A DNA stretch of 64,000 nucleotides from Pseudomonadota bacterium (GTDB lineage Bacteria > Pseudomonadota > Gammaproteobacteria > Xanthomonadales > Rhodanobacteraceae). The notes beneath the pieces are model-generated. The model was not told where the DNA came from and searched no databases. It saw only the letters and a list, made by a program, of their open reading frames with translations. Shown piece after piece: positions 51,692-61,243 of this stretch (position 1 is the first letter of the stretch; every line of letters begins with the position of its first letter). The translations under genes were made by a program, and so were the position numbers. The stretch lies in the NCBI GenBank assembly GCA_021795435.1, contig JAJYPJ010000004.1, forward strand, positions 31,713-95,712. The letters are read 5' to 3'.

Positions 51692-52387
51692 TCACCAAGG
51701 CAGCTCGCTGCCATCGTGCGCATAAAACCGCCCGCCATCCTCCGGCATCAGTCGTTGCGCGATCCGCAGCATGCCGCGTACCGAAACATCGGGCGTCAGC
51801 GGCGCGGTGCTACCGCCCATGTCCGTGCGAACCCAGCCTGGGTGCATGGCAACGACCGTGATCCCTTGTCGTCCCAACTCAGCGGCCAGGCGACGCACCC
51901 CCATGTTCAGCGCTGCCTTGCTGACCGCATAGCTGACCGTGCGGAACTCATGGGCCTGGGCGATCGAGCCCAGCTGCGAAGAAACGCACAGGACCCTCGC
52001 ATGGTGTCCTCGTCCAAGCAGCGGAGCCAGCGACTGGGTGATGAGAAGCGGCGCGCAAGCGTTGACGGCAAAACTCCGTACAAGGTCCTCGGCGCGCACG
52101 TTGCCAAATCGCTCCCCCGAGACAAGTACGCCCGCGTTGTTTACCAGCAAGTCCAGGTGGCCGACGTCTTCGAGCCTTCCGGGCAATTCACTGACCTGCG
52201 AACCGTCGGCCACGTCCAAACCCATGACGCGCAAGCCACCGCGGCTTTCGGCGGCAAGCTTCGCCAGTGCCTCGGCGCTCTCCGGAGCGCGGCAGCACGC
52301 GTGCACCCTCCACCCCTCGGCGAGCAGCTGACGGCAAAATTCCAGACCCAAGCCTCGATTGGCCCCCGTGATGAATGCATGGCGCAT
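51692..52387 (-). CDS. Short-chain dehydrogenase/reductase
   Basis: A 231-residue classical SDR of the C-factor/sniffer-like branch. The cofactor motif is ITGANRGLGLE at the N-terminus, with NNAGV (LLVNNAGVLV), the active-site Ser in VSSQLGS and the YAVSK catalytic Tyr/Lys pair. It should use NADP(H) because Arg follows the Gly-rich turn (inference). Substrate is unknown. It converges with the P-type ATPase gene and has a TAGCAT element 27 nt upstream. Confidence 0.9.
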   Translation of the reverse strand: MRHAFITGANRGLGLEFCRQLLAEGWRVHACCRAPESAEALAKLAAESRGGLRVMGLDVADGSQVSELPGRLEDVGHLDLLVNNAGVLVSGERFGNVRAEDLVRSFAVNACAPLLITQSLAPLLGRGHHARVLCVSSQLGSIAQAHEFRTVSYAVSKAALNMGVRRLAAELGRQGITVVAMHPGWVRTDMGGSTAPLTPDVSVRGMLRIAQRLMPEDGGRFYAHDGSELPW

Positions 52388-52414
52388 GGTCCGCTCCGCG
52401 ACAACCCCCGCGCC

Positions 52415-52420
52415 ATGCTA
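52415..52420 (-). promoter_or_regulatory. Putative SDR -10 element TAGCAT
   Basis: TAGCAT on the minus strand, 27 nt before the SDR ATG. Here the TGN extension is absent. Confidence 0.35.
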
Positions 52421-52630
52421 TCCGCTGGAAGCGGCCAGAGTCTCCTTCACGGGACCCCGCCCAACGGGGTCCGAAGGTGCTTGCCTCCCGGCCGCTTGCG
52501 CGGCCGATCGCACAGCGCATCTCAAGGCAGGCATCGCCCAGCCGGATCGCGAGGGACAATCCCGATTTCCGTGGCTGCCAGCCAGATGAACGACGAATCG
52601 GGACGACTGCCGCCCCGCGCGCACTGTCGC

Positions 52631-52636
52631 TATGCT
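52631..52636 (+). promoter_or_regulatory. Putative lipoprotein -10 element TATGCT
   Basis: TATGCT 67 nt before the ATG of the DUF4156 lipoprotein; -35 not resolved. Confidence 0.3.
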
Positions 52637-52703
52637 TGCCGAAGGTGGCCGGCACAGGCGTGTCGAAGCTGCCCTCGCCTCCCTCCTTCGACCGGAATCG
52701 ATC

Positions 52704-53246
52704 ATGCGCGCTGCATTGCCGCCCATTCTCGCCACCGTCACTGCGACCCTGATCCTTGCCGGCTGCTCGAGCATGGAGGTGCATCTCAGCCCTGGCGGCC
52801 AACTGGTCCGCGCCGCATATATCGACAGCGTCAGCACTTGCCGGCAAGTCGGCACGGTCACGGTTTCGGTCACTGACCATGTCGGTCCGTTTGCCCGCGG
52901 CAACCTCAGCGTGCGGGACAATCTCGAAGTACTGGCGCGCAACGCGGGTGCCGGCTTGCAGGCGAATACGGTCAAGCCCTTGGGGTCGCCCGTGAACGGG
53001 CAGCAATCCTGGGGGGCCTATGTCTGCCCTGCGGGAGCCCTCCCGCAGGCGGGCGGAGCGGCAGGCGGATCGCCCGCAGCGCCGGCCACTGCGGCGCCCC
53101 AAGCCGGCTATGCGCCGGCACAGACACAGCCGTTGCAGACGGAGCCACTCCAGGTGCAGCCCGTCTCGCCGGCGGCGCCCGCATCCGCCAGCACGGCTTC
53201 CTCGCCCGCGGCCAGCGATAGCAGCAGCCTCCCGCCCCGGGGCTAG
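52704..53246 (+). CDS. DUF4156 family lipoprotein
   Basis: A 180-residue predicted lipoprotein with lipobox LAGC (ILATVTATLILAGC). The DUF4156 domain spans about residues 22-115 (VHLSPGGQLVRAAYIDSVSTCRQVGTVTVSV to SWGAYVC) with two cysteines that could pair. A low-complexity tail rich in Ala, Pro, Gln and Ser follows. Function of the family is unknown. The frame opens at 52632, but ATG 52704 gives the signal sequence. It converges with the YdcH-like gene, 18 nt apart. Confidence 0.82.
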   Translation: MRAALPPILATVTATLILAGCSSMEVHLSPGGQLVRAAYIDSVSTCRQVGTVTVSVTDHVGPFARGNLSVRDNLEVLARNAGAGLQANTVKPLGSPVNGQQSWGAYVCPAGALPQAGGAAGGSPAAPATAAPQAGYAPAQTQPLQTEPLQVQPVSPAAPASASTASSPAASDSSSLPPRG

Positions 53247-53264
53247 GAACGCCGGCGATCGGCG

Positions 53265-53477
53265 TCAAGCGTCGAGATCGGGAATCAGCTTGTCCTCGAG
53301 GTAGGCGATCATGTCCTTGAGGCGCAGCTTGCGCTTTTTCATGCGTGCCAATGCGAATTGATCCGCCTTTGGATCGTGCTGGAGGCGCTCGATCAGCAGA
53401 TCGAGGTCACGATGCTCCGTGCGTAGCGTCGCCAGTTCTCGTGCGATCGTCGACGGGTCGCGGTAATCGATCATCAT
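53265..53477 (-). CDS. YdcH/SlyX-like small protein (DUF465)
   Basis: A 70-residue helical protein of the DUF465/YdcH family. It is mostly one charged helix hairpin ([24 protein letters not shown] then [26 protein letters not shown]). The function is unknown. It is divergent from ttcA with 62 nt between the starts, and the length matches other members. Confidence 0.85.
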   Translation of the reverse strand: MMIDYRDPSTIARELATLRTEHRDLDLLIERLQHDPKADQFALARMKKRKLRLKDMIAYLEDKLIPDLDA

Positions 53478-53508
53478 CGGCGACCAGTTTAGCGCCCAAC
53501 GCCGGCGG

Positions 53509-53514
53509 TAGAAT
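53509..53514 (+). promoter_or_regulatory. Putative ttcA -10 element TAGAAT
   Basis: TAGAAT lies 25 nt before ATG 53540. The alternative ATG at 53513 overlaps it, so this element favours 53540 as the true ttcA start. Confidence 0.4.
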
Positions 53515-53539
53515 GGCGGGCCCTGTCGACCGCAATGCC

Positions 53540-54397
53540 ATGTCCCTCGATCCCCGAAAGCGCGAACATGAAGTCCGGCGCCTCGCCAAGCGGCTGCGCC
53601 ATCAGGTGGGCCAGGCGATCGCCGACTTCAACATGATCGAGGATGGCGATCGTGTCATGGTTTGCCTCTCTGGCGGCAAGGATTCCCATACCCTCCTGGA
53701 CGTGCTGCTGTCACTGCGGGACGCGGCACCCGTTCGCTTCGAAATCGAAGCGGTCAACCTGGACCAGAAGCAGCCCGGATTTCCGGCACACGTACTGCCC
53801 GAATATCTCGCCAGCCGCGGCGTGGCCTACAGGATCCTCGAACAGGACACCTACAGCGTCGTCAAGCGCGTGGTGCCCGAAGGGAAGACCCAGTGCGGGC
53901 TGTGCTCGCGTCTGCGGCGCGGCGCGTTGTACCGCTACGCGGCCGAGTCGGGTTTCACGAAGATCGCGCTCGGTCACCACCGGGACGACATCATCGCCAC
54001 GTTTTTCCTCAATCTGTTCTTCCACGCCAGCCTGAAGGCGATGCCTCCCAAGCTGCGCTCCGATGATGGCCGTCACGTTCTCATCCGGCCCATGGCGTAT
54101 GCAGCCGAGGAGGATATCGCGGCCTATGCCAGGGCCCGCGGATTCCCCATCATTCCCTGCACGCTGTGCGGGTCTCAGCCGAACCTGCAGCGGGCACAGG
54201 TCAGGCGGATGATGGACGACTGGGAGCGGCAGCATCCCGGGCGGCTTGAAACGATCTTCGGCGCGCTTGGCCATGTTGCACCGTCCCAGCTCGCGGACCG
54301 CACCCTCTTCGACTTCGCCGGCCTTGGCGCACGCGGAAACGGCGCCGATGCCCATGCGTGGCTGGCCGGGGAGCCACACAGCGACGTTGGCACCTGA
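53540..54397 (+). CDS. ttcA: tRNA 2-thiocytidine(32) synthetase
   Basis: A 285-residue iron-sulfur enzyme that thiolates C32 of certain tRNAs. The PP-loop is [13 protein letters not shown]; two CxxC motifs ([10 protein letters not shown] and CTLCGSQPN) coordinate the cluster. [17 protein letters not shown] is the conserved core. The frame opens upstream, and ATG 53513 is possible, but a -10-like TAGAAT overlaps it; I prefer ATG 53540. rdgC follows 48 nt downstream. Confidence 0.95.
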   Translation: MSLDPRKREHEVRRLAKRLRHQVGQAIADFNMIEDGDRVMVCLSGGKDSHTLLDVLLSLRDAAPVRFEIEAVNLDQKQPGFPAHVLPEYLASRGVAYRILEQDTYSVVKRVVPEGKTQCGLCSRLRRGALYRYAAESGFTKIALGHHRDDIIATFFLNLFFHASLKAMPPKLRSDDGRHVLIRPMAYAAEEDIAAYARARGFPIIPCTLCGSQPNLQRAQVRRMMDDWERQHPGRLETIFGALGHVAPSQLADRTLFDFAGLGARGNGADAHAWLAGEPHSDVGT

Positions 54398-54445
54398 TTC
54401 TCCGCCCCCCTTGTTTTCCCGCCCCTGCCCGCCCACGGATGCCGA

Positions 54446-55366
54446 ATGTTCTTTCGCAATCTCACGCTTTTCCGATTCTCCCCCGGCGTCGCCGCCACGC
54501 TGGACGACCTTGAAAGCACACTGGACGCACACCGCCTGCGCCCCTGTGGACCACTGGAAATGGCCACGCACGGTTTCGTCCCTCCCCTGGGGTCGGGCCC
54601 GAAGAACGCACTGACCCATCGGGTGCAGGGCTGTGTGCTGTTCAGCTCGGGAAGCGAGGAGAAATTGCTTCCGGCGGCCGTGATCAACGCCGAATTGAGC
54701 CGCCGGATCCAGGCGCGTGCCGAGCAACTGGGCCGGCCGGTGGGCGGGCGCGAACGCAAGCGCATGCGCCATGAATTGCTCGACGAGCTGCTGCCCCGGG
54801 CTTTCGCCAGGCCGGTGCAAATGGCAGGCTATCTCGACGCACCCAACGGGTGGGTCGTGATGGATACGGCCAGCCGCAAGGCCGCGGAGGCGGCTGTCAG
54901 CGGTCTCCGTGAGGCCCTTGGCAGCTTCCCGGCGCTCCCGTTGGCACCCGAACGAGCCCCGCGACTCGTCATGACCGACTGGCTGACGAACCAGCAACTG
55001 CCGGCCGGGCTGGAGCTCGGCGACGAGTGCGAACTGCGCGAAGCCAGCGGCAATGCCGGGGCAATCGTCCGGTGCCGGCGCCAGGCCCTGGAATCGGACG
55101 AGATCCGCGAGCACCTGCGCGCAGGCAAACAGGTCTCCCAACTGGGCCTGGTCTTCGAAAGCCGAATCGCGTTCCTGCTCGGTGAAGACCTGGTGCTGCG
55201 CAAGCTCCGGTTCCTCGACGTGGTCCAGGAAGAGCTGGAGGGCCAGGCCGGGGATGCAGCCGAGGCCGAGTTGGATGCACACTTCGCGCTGATGGCACTT
55301 GAACTTCGCAGCGTGTTCGAGAAACTGGCCACCTGGTTCGGCTTGCCCCGGCCGCAGGACGCCTGA
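54446..55366 (+). CDS. rdgC: Recombination-associated protein RdgC
   Basis: A 306-residue DNA-binding protein that forms a ring dimer around double-stranded DNA and limits RecA action. The N-terminus MFFRNLTLFRFSPG, the segment VLPAAVINAELSRRIQ-like KLLPAAVINAELSRRIQAR and the C-terminal LRKLRFLDVV are typical. Length matches the family (about 303). The neighbouring ttcA fits gammaproteobacterial gene order. Confidence 0.96.
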   Translation: MFFRNLTLFRFSPGVAATLDDLESTLDAHRLRPCGPLEMATHGFVPPLGSGPKNALTHRVQGCVLFSSGSEEKLLPAAVINAELSRRIQARAEQLGRPVGGRERKRMRHELLDELLPRAFARPVQMAGYLDAPNGWVVMDTASRKAAEAAVSGLREALGSFPALPLAPERAPRLVMTDWLTNQQLPAGLELGDECELREASGNAGAIVRCRRQALESDEIREHLRAGKQVSQLGLVFESRIAFLLGEDLVLRKLRFLDVVQEELEGQAGDAAEAELDAHFALMALELRSVFEKLATWFGLPRPQDA

Positions 55367-55392
55367 GTCTGCGCCGGATTCCGGAGCGCGCG

Positions 55393-56160
55393 ATGGCCGC
55401 GATGCTGCAGGACTGGTTCGAAGTGGATACGGACGAGGGTCCGCTGAGGCTGCGCCGCACGGTGCATCCGCGCGCACGCAGGCTGCGCCTGAGCGTGGAT
55501 GCCGGAGGTGCCCGCCTCACTTGGCCGCCGGGCACCCAACCCGCGCAAGCCCAGCGCTTCGTCCGCCAGCATGCAGCATGGCTGCGACGCAAGATCGACG
55601 AACTGGCCCCGCCGCAAGGATTGCGCACATTGCGCGTCGGCCAACCCGACCAGCTCCCGCTACGCGGGCAAAGCCTCCACCTGCGGTGGCGTGAAGGGCA
55701 TTTTCCAGCCCTGCTCCAAGGACAGGATAGCGTGCAGTTGCAACTGCCGGCGCACAGCGCGCGTCCGCTGTTGCTTGCGCAACGCATGCTGCGCGGCTTC
55801 CTGGAGGCCGAACTGCGCCATGACGCCGCGCGGACGCTGAATCGGCTGGTGCCACGGCTTGGCCTCGCACCCAGCGGCTTGCGGGTGCGCCCGCTGAAAA
55901 GTCTTTGGGGCAGCCTGGATACCCATGACGCGATCACGCTGGACTTGGCGTTGGCGCTGGCGCCGCCCGCGGTCGCGCACTACGTACTGGCCCACGAGCT
56001 CGCCCACCTCCGCGTTCGCAACCACAGCCCTCGTTTCTGGGCGCAGGTCCGCGTGCTGGATGCCGACTTCGAAACCCAGCGCGCCTGGCTCCGCAATCAT
56101 GGCGCGCTGCTCAAGATTGAGTTGCTCCGCTTGATCGGCGGCTCCGCCATGCACGCCTGA
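55393..56160 (+). CDS. YgjP/SprT-like metal-dependent hydrolase
   Basis: A 255-residue protein of the YgjP (DUF45/M48-like) family. The zinc motif is HELAHLRVRNHSPRFW, giving the HExxH pair and a third His. Upstream are RRLRLSVDAGGARLTWPP and the WLRRKIDELA helix. SLWGSLDTHDAITLDLALAL precedes the metal site, as in relatives. These proteins are predicted metallopeptidases, but activity is little tested. It lies 26 nt after rdgC on the same strand. Confidence 0.9.
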   Translation: MAAMLQDWFEVDTDEGPLRLRRTVHPRARRLRLSVDAGGARLTWPPGTQPAQAQRFVRQHAAWLRRKIDELAPPQGLRTLRVGQPDQLPLRGQSLHLRWREGHFPALLQGQDSVQLQLPAHSARPLLLAQRMLRGFLEAELRHDAARTLNRLVPRLGLAPSGLRVRPLKSLWGSLDTHDAITLDLALALAPPAVAHYVLAHELAHLRVRNHSPRFWAQVRVLDADFETQRAWLRNHGALLKIELLRLIGGSAMHA

Positions 56161-56233
56161 CGGGCCGGATCGCGGCACTCGACACGACCTCGCGCCCCGC
56201 CGAGGCTGGCATTACGCCATCGGGAGGGCTACC

Positions 56234-56953
56234 GTGAGCTCCCGGCGTCCCGTTCACCCAGGATCGCCGCTCCATTGCCACGTCACAGGGGGGGGCATGC
56301 CCGCCACCGCAACAGGCCAGGAAGTGCCCAGTCAGCCGACGTCGGCCCGCCATCGGATCCCTGCGACGATCCTCGAGCAGATTCCACCCAAGGCACGCGC
56401 TCTGCAGCCTGCGACGGCGGCCGCGCTGCGACAAGCGGTTTCGCTTTATGCGCAGCCACGCCTGGCATCCAGCCTCCGCCATGCGCCGCTACCCGACGCC
56501 GACTTGGCGTTGCTGTTGCAGTGCGCTGCCGGTACTCCGGCCTTATCCGACGTCGCCGATGCCATGCAGTTGCCCGCGCTGGCGCTGCGGCAAGCCCTGG
56601 ATTTCTACCTTGAACAGGTGCTTTTTGCACCCGGAGGCGATGCGCGGCGCGTACTCGGCCTCCGCGATACGAGCGATGGCGAGGCGCTGCGTACCCATGC
56701 GCGACTGTTGAGGATGTGGCTCACGCGCGCCGACAGGAACGATCCACTGGGGAACCTGCGCCTGGTCCAAGTCCAACGCGCGGAACGTGCCTTGCATCAC
56801 CGGCGCAGACCCGCGACGCGCCAATCGGCGGTCCGGCCGCGCTCGGCCGCCGATGGGGCCCTGATGGCCAGCATCGTGCCATCGCGGGCGCTGATGCTTG
56901 CACTCATCTCGCTGTTGCTGGCGGGGGGGCTGCTGTGGCTCTCGCACTTGTAA
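56234..56953 (+). CDS. J-domain-like membrane protein lacking HPD
   Basis: A 239-residue protein with no close family that I can name firmly. Residues about 125-180 (QVLFAPGGDARRVLGLRDTSDGEALRTHARLL) resemble the start of DnaJ-type J-domains, but the expected WLHPDRN becomes WLTRADRN (TRAD at residues 164-167), so the Hsp70-stimulating HPD is lost. A C-terminal membrane helix (LMLALISLLLAGGLLWLSHL) would anchor it. GTG 56234 is supported by GGGAGGG five nt upstream. The J-domain reading is my inference. Confidence 0.6.
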   Translation: MSSRRPVHPGSPLHCHVTGGGMPATATGQEVPSQPTSARHRIPATILEQIPPKARALQPATAAALRQAVSLYAQPRLASSLRHAPLPDADLALLLQCAAGTPALSDVADAMQLPALALRQALDFYLEQVLFAPGGDARRVLGLRDTSDGEALRTHARLLRMWLTRADRNDPLGNLRLVQVQRAERALHHRRRPATRQSAVRPRSAADGALMASIVPSRALMLALISLLLAGGLLWLSHL

Positions 56954-57012
56954 TGGGCAACGCCGCTCGCGGTCGGGCAGTCCGATCCGCCATGGCTTTG
57001 CTCCGACCGTTG

Positions 57013-57032
57013 CGCCCCGTGCGCAGGGGGCG
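57013..57032. terminator. Hairpin between convergent genes
   Basis: CGCCCC (57013-57018) pairs with GGGGCG (57027-57032) around an 8-nt loop, between the J-like gene and the convergent hydrolase. It could serve both strands, though no T-run flanks it. Confidence 0.35.
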
Positions 57033-57041
57033 ATAAGCAAC

Positions 57042-58034
57042 TCAATGGGCCGTCGCCGGCAATAGGTAGAACTGCGTCAACACCTGCGACGTCTCGCGCG
57101 GCTGCTCCATGTTGGGCATATGGCTGCAGCCCGTCAGCTCGGTCATGGCGATCTGCGGTGCAGCGCGAAGGCCATCGCGCAAGGCATCCATGGCAGCTGG
57201 CGGAATGATCCGGTCGTCACGACACCAAAGCCCAAGCACCGGCATGGTCAGTTTGGGCAGCAACGGCACCAATGCCGTGGCATCCCTGGGAGTCCGCAGG
57301 CGATCGAACACCGCACCGAGAAAAGCAAGCCGGGCACGATTCTCGGCGACCAAGGCATCTTCGATGCGTGGCCATAGGCGAGGCGGCTTCACGAAGAGGA
57401 GCCGAAGGAGCGCGCGAAGTCCGGCTCGGCTGTCATAGGCAAATGGATCGTGCCCGCTCAGCACGCCGCGTGAGAACGCGTTGGGCGGAAACGGCAAGCC
57501 CGCCGAATCCACGAACGCCAGCCCAAAGACTTTCCCGGGGTGCGCCGCTGCGTAGGAACCCGCGATCGCACCGCCAAGCGAATGACCGACCAGACCGAAG
57601 TGCTGAAGCCGAAGCGCGTCGATGAATCCGGCCAGAAGCCTGGCTTCGCCTCGAATCCCGCCGTCCGAGGGTGGCACCGCTGACGATCGACCGTAGCCCG
57701 GCAAGTCCGGGATCACGACATGGAAGTTGCGCGTCAGATACCTGGCCGTCGGCACCCAGTTCTGTCGCGACCCGCCAAATCCATGAAGCAGCACGAGCGT
57801 CGGACCCGTCCCGCCTTCGTAGTAGATCCAGCGCAACCCATTGACGTCGATACTTCGGCTATCGAGGTTCGCACCCCATGCCTGCACGGCAAAACCGGCA
57901 CGCAGCAACCACTGGGGCGCCAGGAAATAGACGGCGCCGGTCAGCAGCAGGGACGCCGCCACAAGCACGCCCAATGCCTTCAACCGTCGCACGTACCGCG
58001 AACCGAGGCTGGACCAGGAGGATGCCAGCGCCAT
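57042..58034 (-). CDS. Membrane-anchored alpha/beta hydrolase
   Basis: A 330-residue alpha/beta hydrolase with an N-terminal membrane helix (LKALGVLVAASLLLTGAVYFLA). Oxyanion motif is LLHGFGGSRQNWV; the nucleophile Ser152 lies in GHSLGGAIAGS, with a late Asp in GLWCRDDRIIP and His in GCSHMPNMEQP. It resembles lipase/monoacylglycerol-esterase type enzymes anchored to the inner membrane. Substrate unknown. Confidence 0.87.
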   Translation of the reverse strand: MALASSWSSLGSRYVRRLKALGVLVAASLLLTGAVYFLAPQWLLRAGFAVQAWGANLDSRSIDVNGLRWIYYEGGTGPTLVLLHGFGGSRQNWVPTARYLTRNFHVVIPDLPGYGRSSAVPPSDGGIRGEARLLAGFIDALRLQHFGLVGHSLGGAIAGSYAAAHPGKVFGLAFVDSAGLPFPPNAFSRGVLSGHDPFAYDSRAGLRALLRLLFVKPPRLWPRIEDALVAENRARLAFLGAVFDRLRTPRDATALVPLLPKLTMPVLGLWCRDDRIIPPAAMDALRDGLRAAPQIAMTELTGCSHMPNMEQPRETSQVLTQFYLLPATAH

Positions 58035-58440
58035 GGCTCAAAAACCCGATGGACAGTGGACTACGGCCGTCAAGGGGCGGTCCGTCGTCCGCCGCACGTG
58101 ATCGAACGCGATGGGCTGCATGCAACACCGTAGGGGTAACCAGCCAAGCGACCATTATGCGCTCGACGGCGGATTCACCTGTTCACGGCAATCCGGCCAC
58201 GCCTGCGAAGGCAGTCCCGTCGGAGAGCAGCGGTTCACTGTGGTGCCACCCTGTGCGGTGGCAACTGAACGCTCGGCGAGCACCGCGGTCCGGCAATCAA
58301 CCCCGATACCCGTTACTCCACCCGAAGCAGGAGCCGATCCGATTCACCGCGTCACGGGCTGCCCGGATGCGCGGTCGAAGGAGGCATGCGAACGCCCTGC
58401 ATCGCAACGTCACGATCCCGGCAATCGCCGCTCGAACCCG
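58035..58440. other. Gene-free stretch (406 nt)
   Basis: Between the alpha/beta hydrolase start and the PII gene stop. No convincing open frame. A two-tier hairpin (58234-58271) is listed separately; the promoter of the hydrolase probably lies in the left part. Confidence 0.55.
58234..58271. other. Two-tier hairpin, function unknown
   Basis: GTTCA/TGAAC form an outer 5-bp stem and TGCCACC/GGTGGCA an inner perfect 7-bp stem with a CTGTGC loop. An internal loop separates the two. It may be a terminator-like or regulatory RNA element after the PII gene, but no T-run is seen. Confidence 0.45.
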
Positions 58441-59617
<1,177 letters not shown>

Positions 59618-60385
59618 TTACTCTTCGGCGTTCCGCTCCATCAGCCACAGCCGCATGAATTTCTGCCGCACGTACCATGCCTCGGTCCACGCATAAAAAA
59701 GGCCCCGCCAGCCATCCAGGAAGCCGCCACGCATCAGGTAACCGCGCAAGAACCGCCACGCCGGACTGAGCACGACCTGGTGCATTTGCGCCCTGCGACC
59801 CTCGGCATGCAGATGACGGGCCATCATGCGCGCGTAACGCTGATGCCGAGCCAGTTGATCGTCGAGCGAGCGGTAGGCATCGTGCAAGAGGTCACCGGCA
59901 AGCAGTGCCGTGGGGCCATCCACATCGACGTGTTCATGGACTTCGCGGGTTCCACGGAATCCGCCATGGCGGCGGTCGAACAGGCGCAAGACGCGGTCGG
60001 GGTACGCATTCCCATGACGGAGGTATGCACCAAAGTAGCGCGTCGCACGTGCGCACCGATAACCGTGCACCCCATTGAATCCGCCATCGCGCGCCGCCTG
60101 GATCGAGGATCGCAATTCGGCGCTGATGCGTTCATCCGCATCGAGGAACAGGATCCAGTCATGGCGCGCGCTCCGCACGGCGAAATCCTTTTGCGCACGG
60201 TAGCCGTCGAAGCTACGCTGGAGCACCCGTCCGCCATGTGCGGCGACGCGCTCGACGGTCCCGTCTGTGGAGCCAGAGTCGACCACGAGGATTTCATCGC
60301 AAAACGCGAGAGACTCGACGCAGGCATCAATGCGGTCTGCCTCGTTGAGCGTGATGACGCAGGCGGAGATTGGAATTCGAGGCAT
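59618..60385 (-). CDS. Glycosyltransferase family 2, WaaE/KdtX-like
   Basis: A 255-residue GT2 enzyme similar to the LPS core beta-1,4-glucosyltransferases WaaE/KdtX. Motifs are SACVITLNEADRIDACVESL, EILVVDSGSTDGTVE, DWILFLDADERIS (DXD) and the C-terminal GFLDGWRGLFYAWTEAWYVRQKFMRLW, a likely membrane-associating end. It should transfer a sugar to a lipid or LPS acceptor in the inner membrane. ATG 60385 starts the conserved domain; the longer frame to 60859 is antisense to the next gene. Confidence 0.9.
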   Translation of the reverse strand: MPRIPISACVITLNEADRIDACVESLAFCDEILVVDSGSTDGTVERVAAHGGRVLQRSFDGYRAQKDFAVRSARHDWILFLDADERISAELRSSIQAARDGGFNGVHGYRCARATRYFGAYLRHGNAYPDRVLRLFDRRHGGFRGTREVHEHVDVDGPTALLAGDLLHDAYRSLDDQLARHQRYARMMARHLHAEGRRAQMHQVVLSPAWRFLRGYLMRGGFLDGWRGLFYAWTEAWYVRQKFMRLWLMERNAEE

Positions 60386-60445
60386 CGTGTCGCCGGTCTG
60401 GTTGTGGGCGCATGATGGCATGGTGGCGGAGGCCATGCTGCTCCC

Positions 60446-61234
60446 ATGACCCGCATGTGGTTCTGGATAGCCCATCGTGCCGGCGGCGACGCGGCGCCCG
60501 AAAACACCCTCGCGGCTTTTCGCGTCGGCCAGTCGGCTGGATTCCGTGCGTTTGAGTGCGACGTCCGGCTGTCCCGGGATGGGGCGCCGTTCCTCCTCCA
60601 CGACGATCGCCTCGATCGAACGACGAGTGGCCATGGCGTGGCCAAGCGCCATGCTTGGAGCCAAATCGCGCAACTCGATGCAGGCAGCTGGTTCAGTCGA
60701 CGGTACGGCCATGAGCCGGTGGCGAGCCTGGATCGTGCGCTGGCATTCGCGGCCCGGCACCGCGCTTGGCTCAACCTTGAACTCAAGGCCGCCCGTGGAG
60801 ACGCGGCGACGACGGGCGCGGTTGTGGCTCGCGAGGCTGCGCGCTGCTGGGCCTCGCATCCGCGGATGCCGGTCCCCGCCCTGTCGTCCTTCTCGACGGT
60901 GGCATTGCGCGCGGCGCGCAAGACCCTCAACGCGATGGGCGCGCCACTGCCACTCGCGCTGCTAGCCATGCGCTGGGATCCGCGGCTGATCGACCGCGCA
61001 CGGCGGCTCGACGCATCGGCCTTGCACCTCCACTGGCGCGCGATCACCGCGGCGCGAATCCGCAAGGCGCATGCCAGCAATCTTCGGCTCCGTGCCTTCA
61101 CGGTCAACGATGCAAACGTGGCAGGACGCCTCAAGGCATGGGACGTCGATGGAATCTTCACTGACCAGCTGGATTTGCCGGCATCTGTCGATGCCCGCGC
61201 GCACGTCGCTACACTCCACATTCCCCGTCCGTAA
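60446..61234 (+). CDS. Glycerophosphodiester phosphodiesterase
   Basis: A 262-residue GDPD-family enzyme that splits glycerophosphodiesters into glycerol-3-phosphate and an alcohol. Catalytic and metal motifs are IAHRAGGDAAPENTLAAF (catalytic His, metal Glu), FECDVRLSRDG (Glu/Asp) and LLHDDRLDRTTSG (second His). No signal peptide is seen, so a cytosolic UgpQ-like role is likely. It lies 9 nt before the GT39 gene. Confidence 0.9.
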   Translation: MTRMWFWIAHRAGGDAAPENTLAAFRVGQSAGFRAFECDVRLSRDGAPFLLHDDRLDRTTSGHGVAKRHAWSQIAQLDAGSWFSRRYGHEPVASLDRALAFAARHRAWLNLELKAARGDAATTGAVVAREAARCWASHPRMPVPALSSFSTVALRAARKTLNAMGAPLPLALLAMRWDPRLIDRARRLDASALHLHWRAITAARIRKAHASNLRLRAFTVNDANVAGRLKAWDVDGIFTDQLDLPASVDARAHVATLHIPRP

Positions 61235-61243
61235 TCGTCTCCC

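Larger units (their letters stand above)
52388..52703. other. Divergent intergenic region (316 nt)
   Basis: Lies between the SDR and DUF4156 lipoprotein genes. Two putative -10 elements face outward: TAGCAT at 52415-52420 (minus) and TATGCT at 52631-52636 (plus). The middle holds only shadow-like open frames. Confidence 0.5.

Noticed and set aside
53711..55477. 588-codon minus-strand open frame
   Set aside because: Antisense to ttcA and rdgC, both certain; no recognisable sequence.
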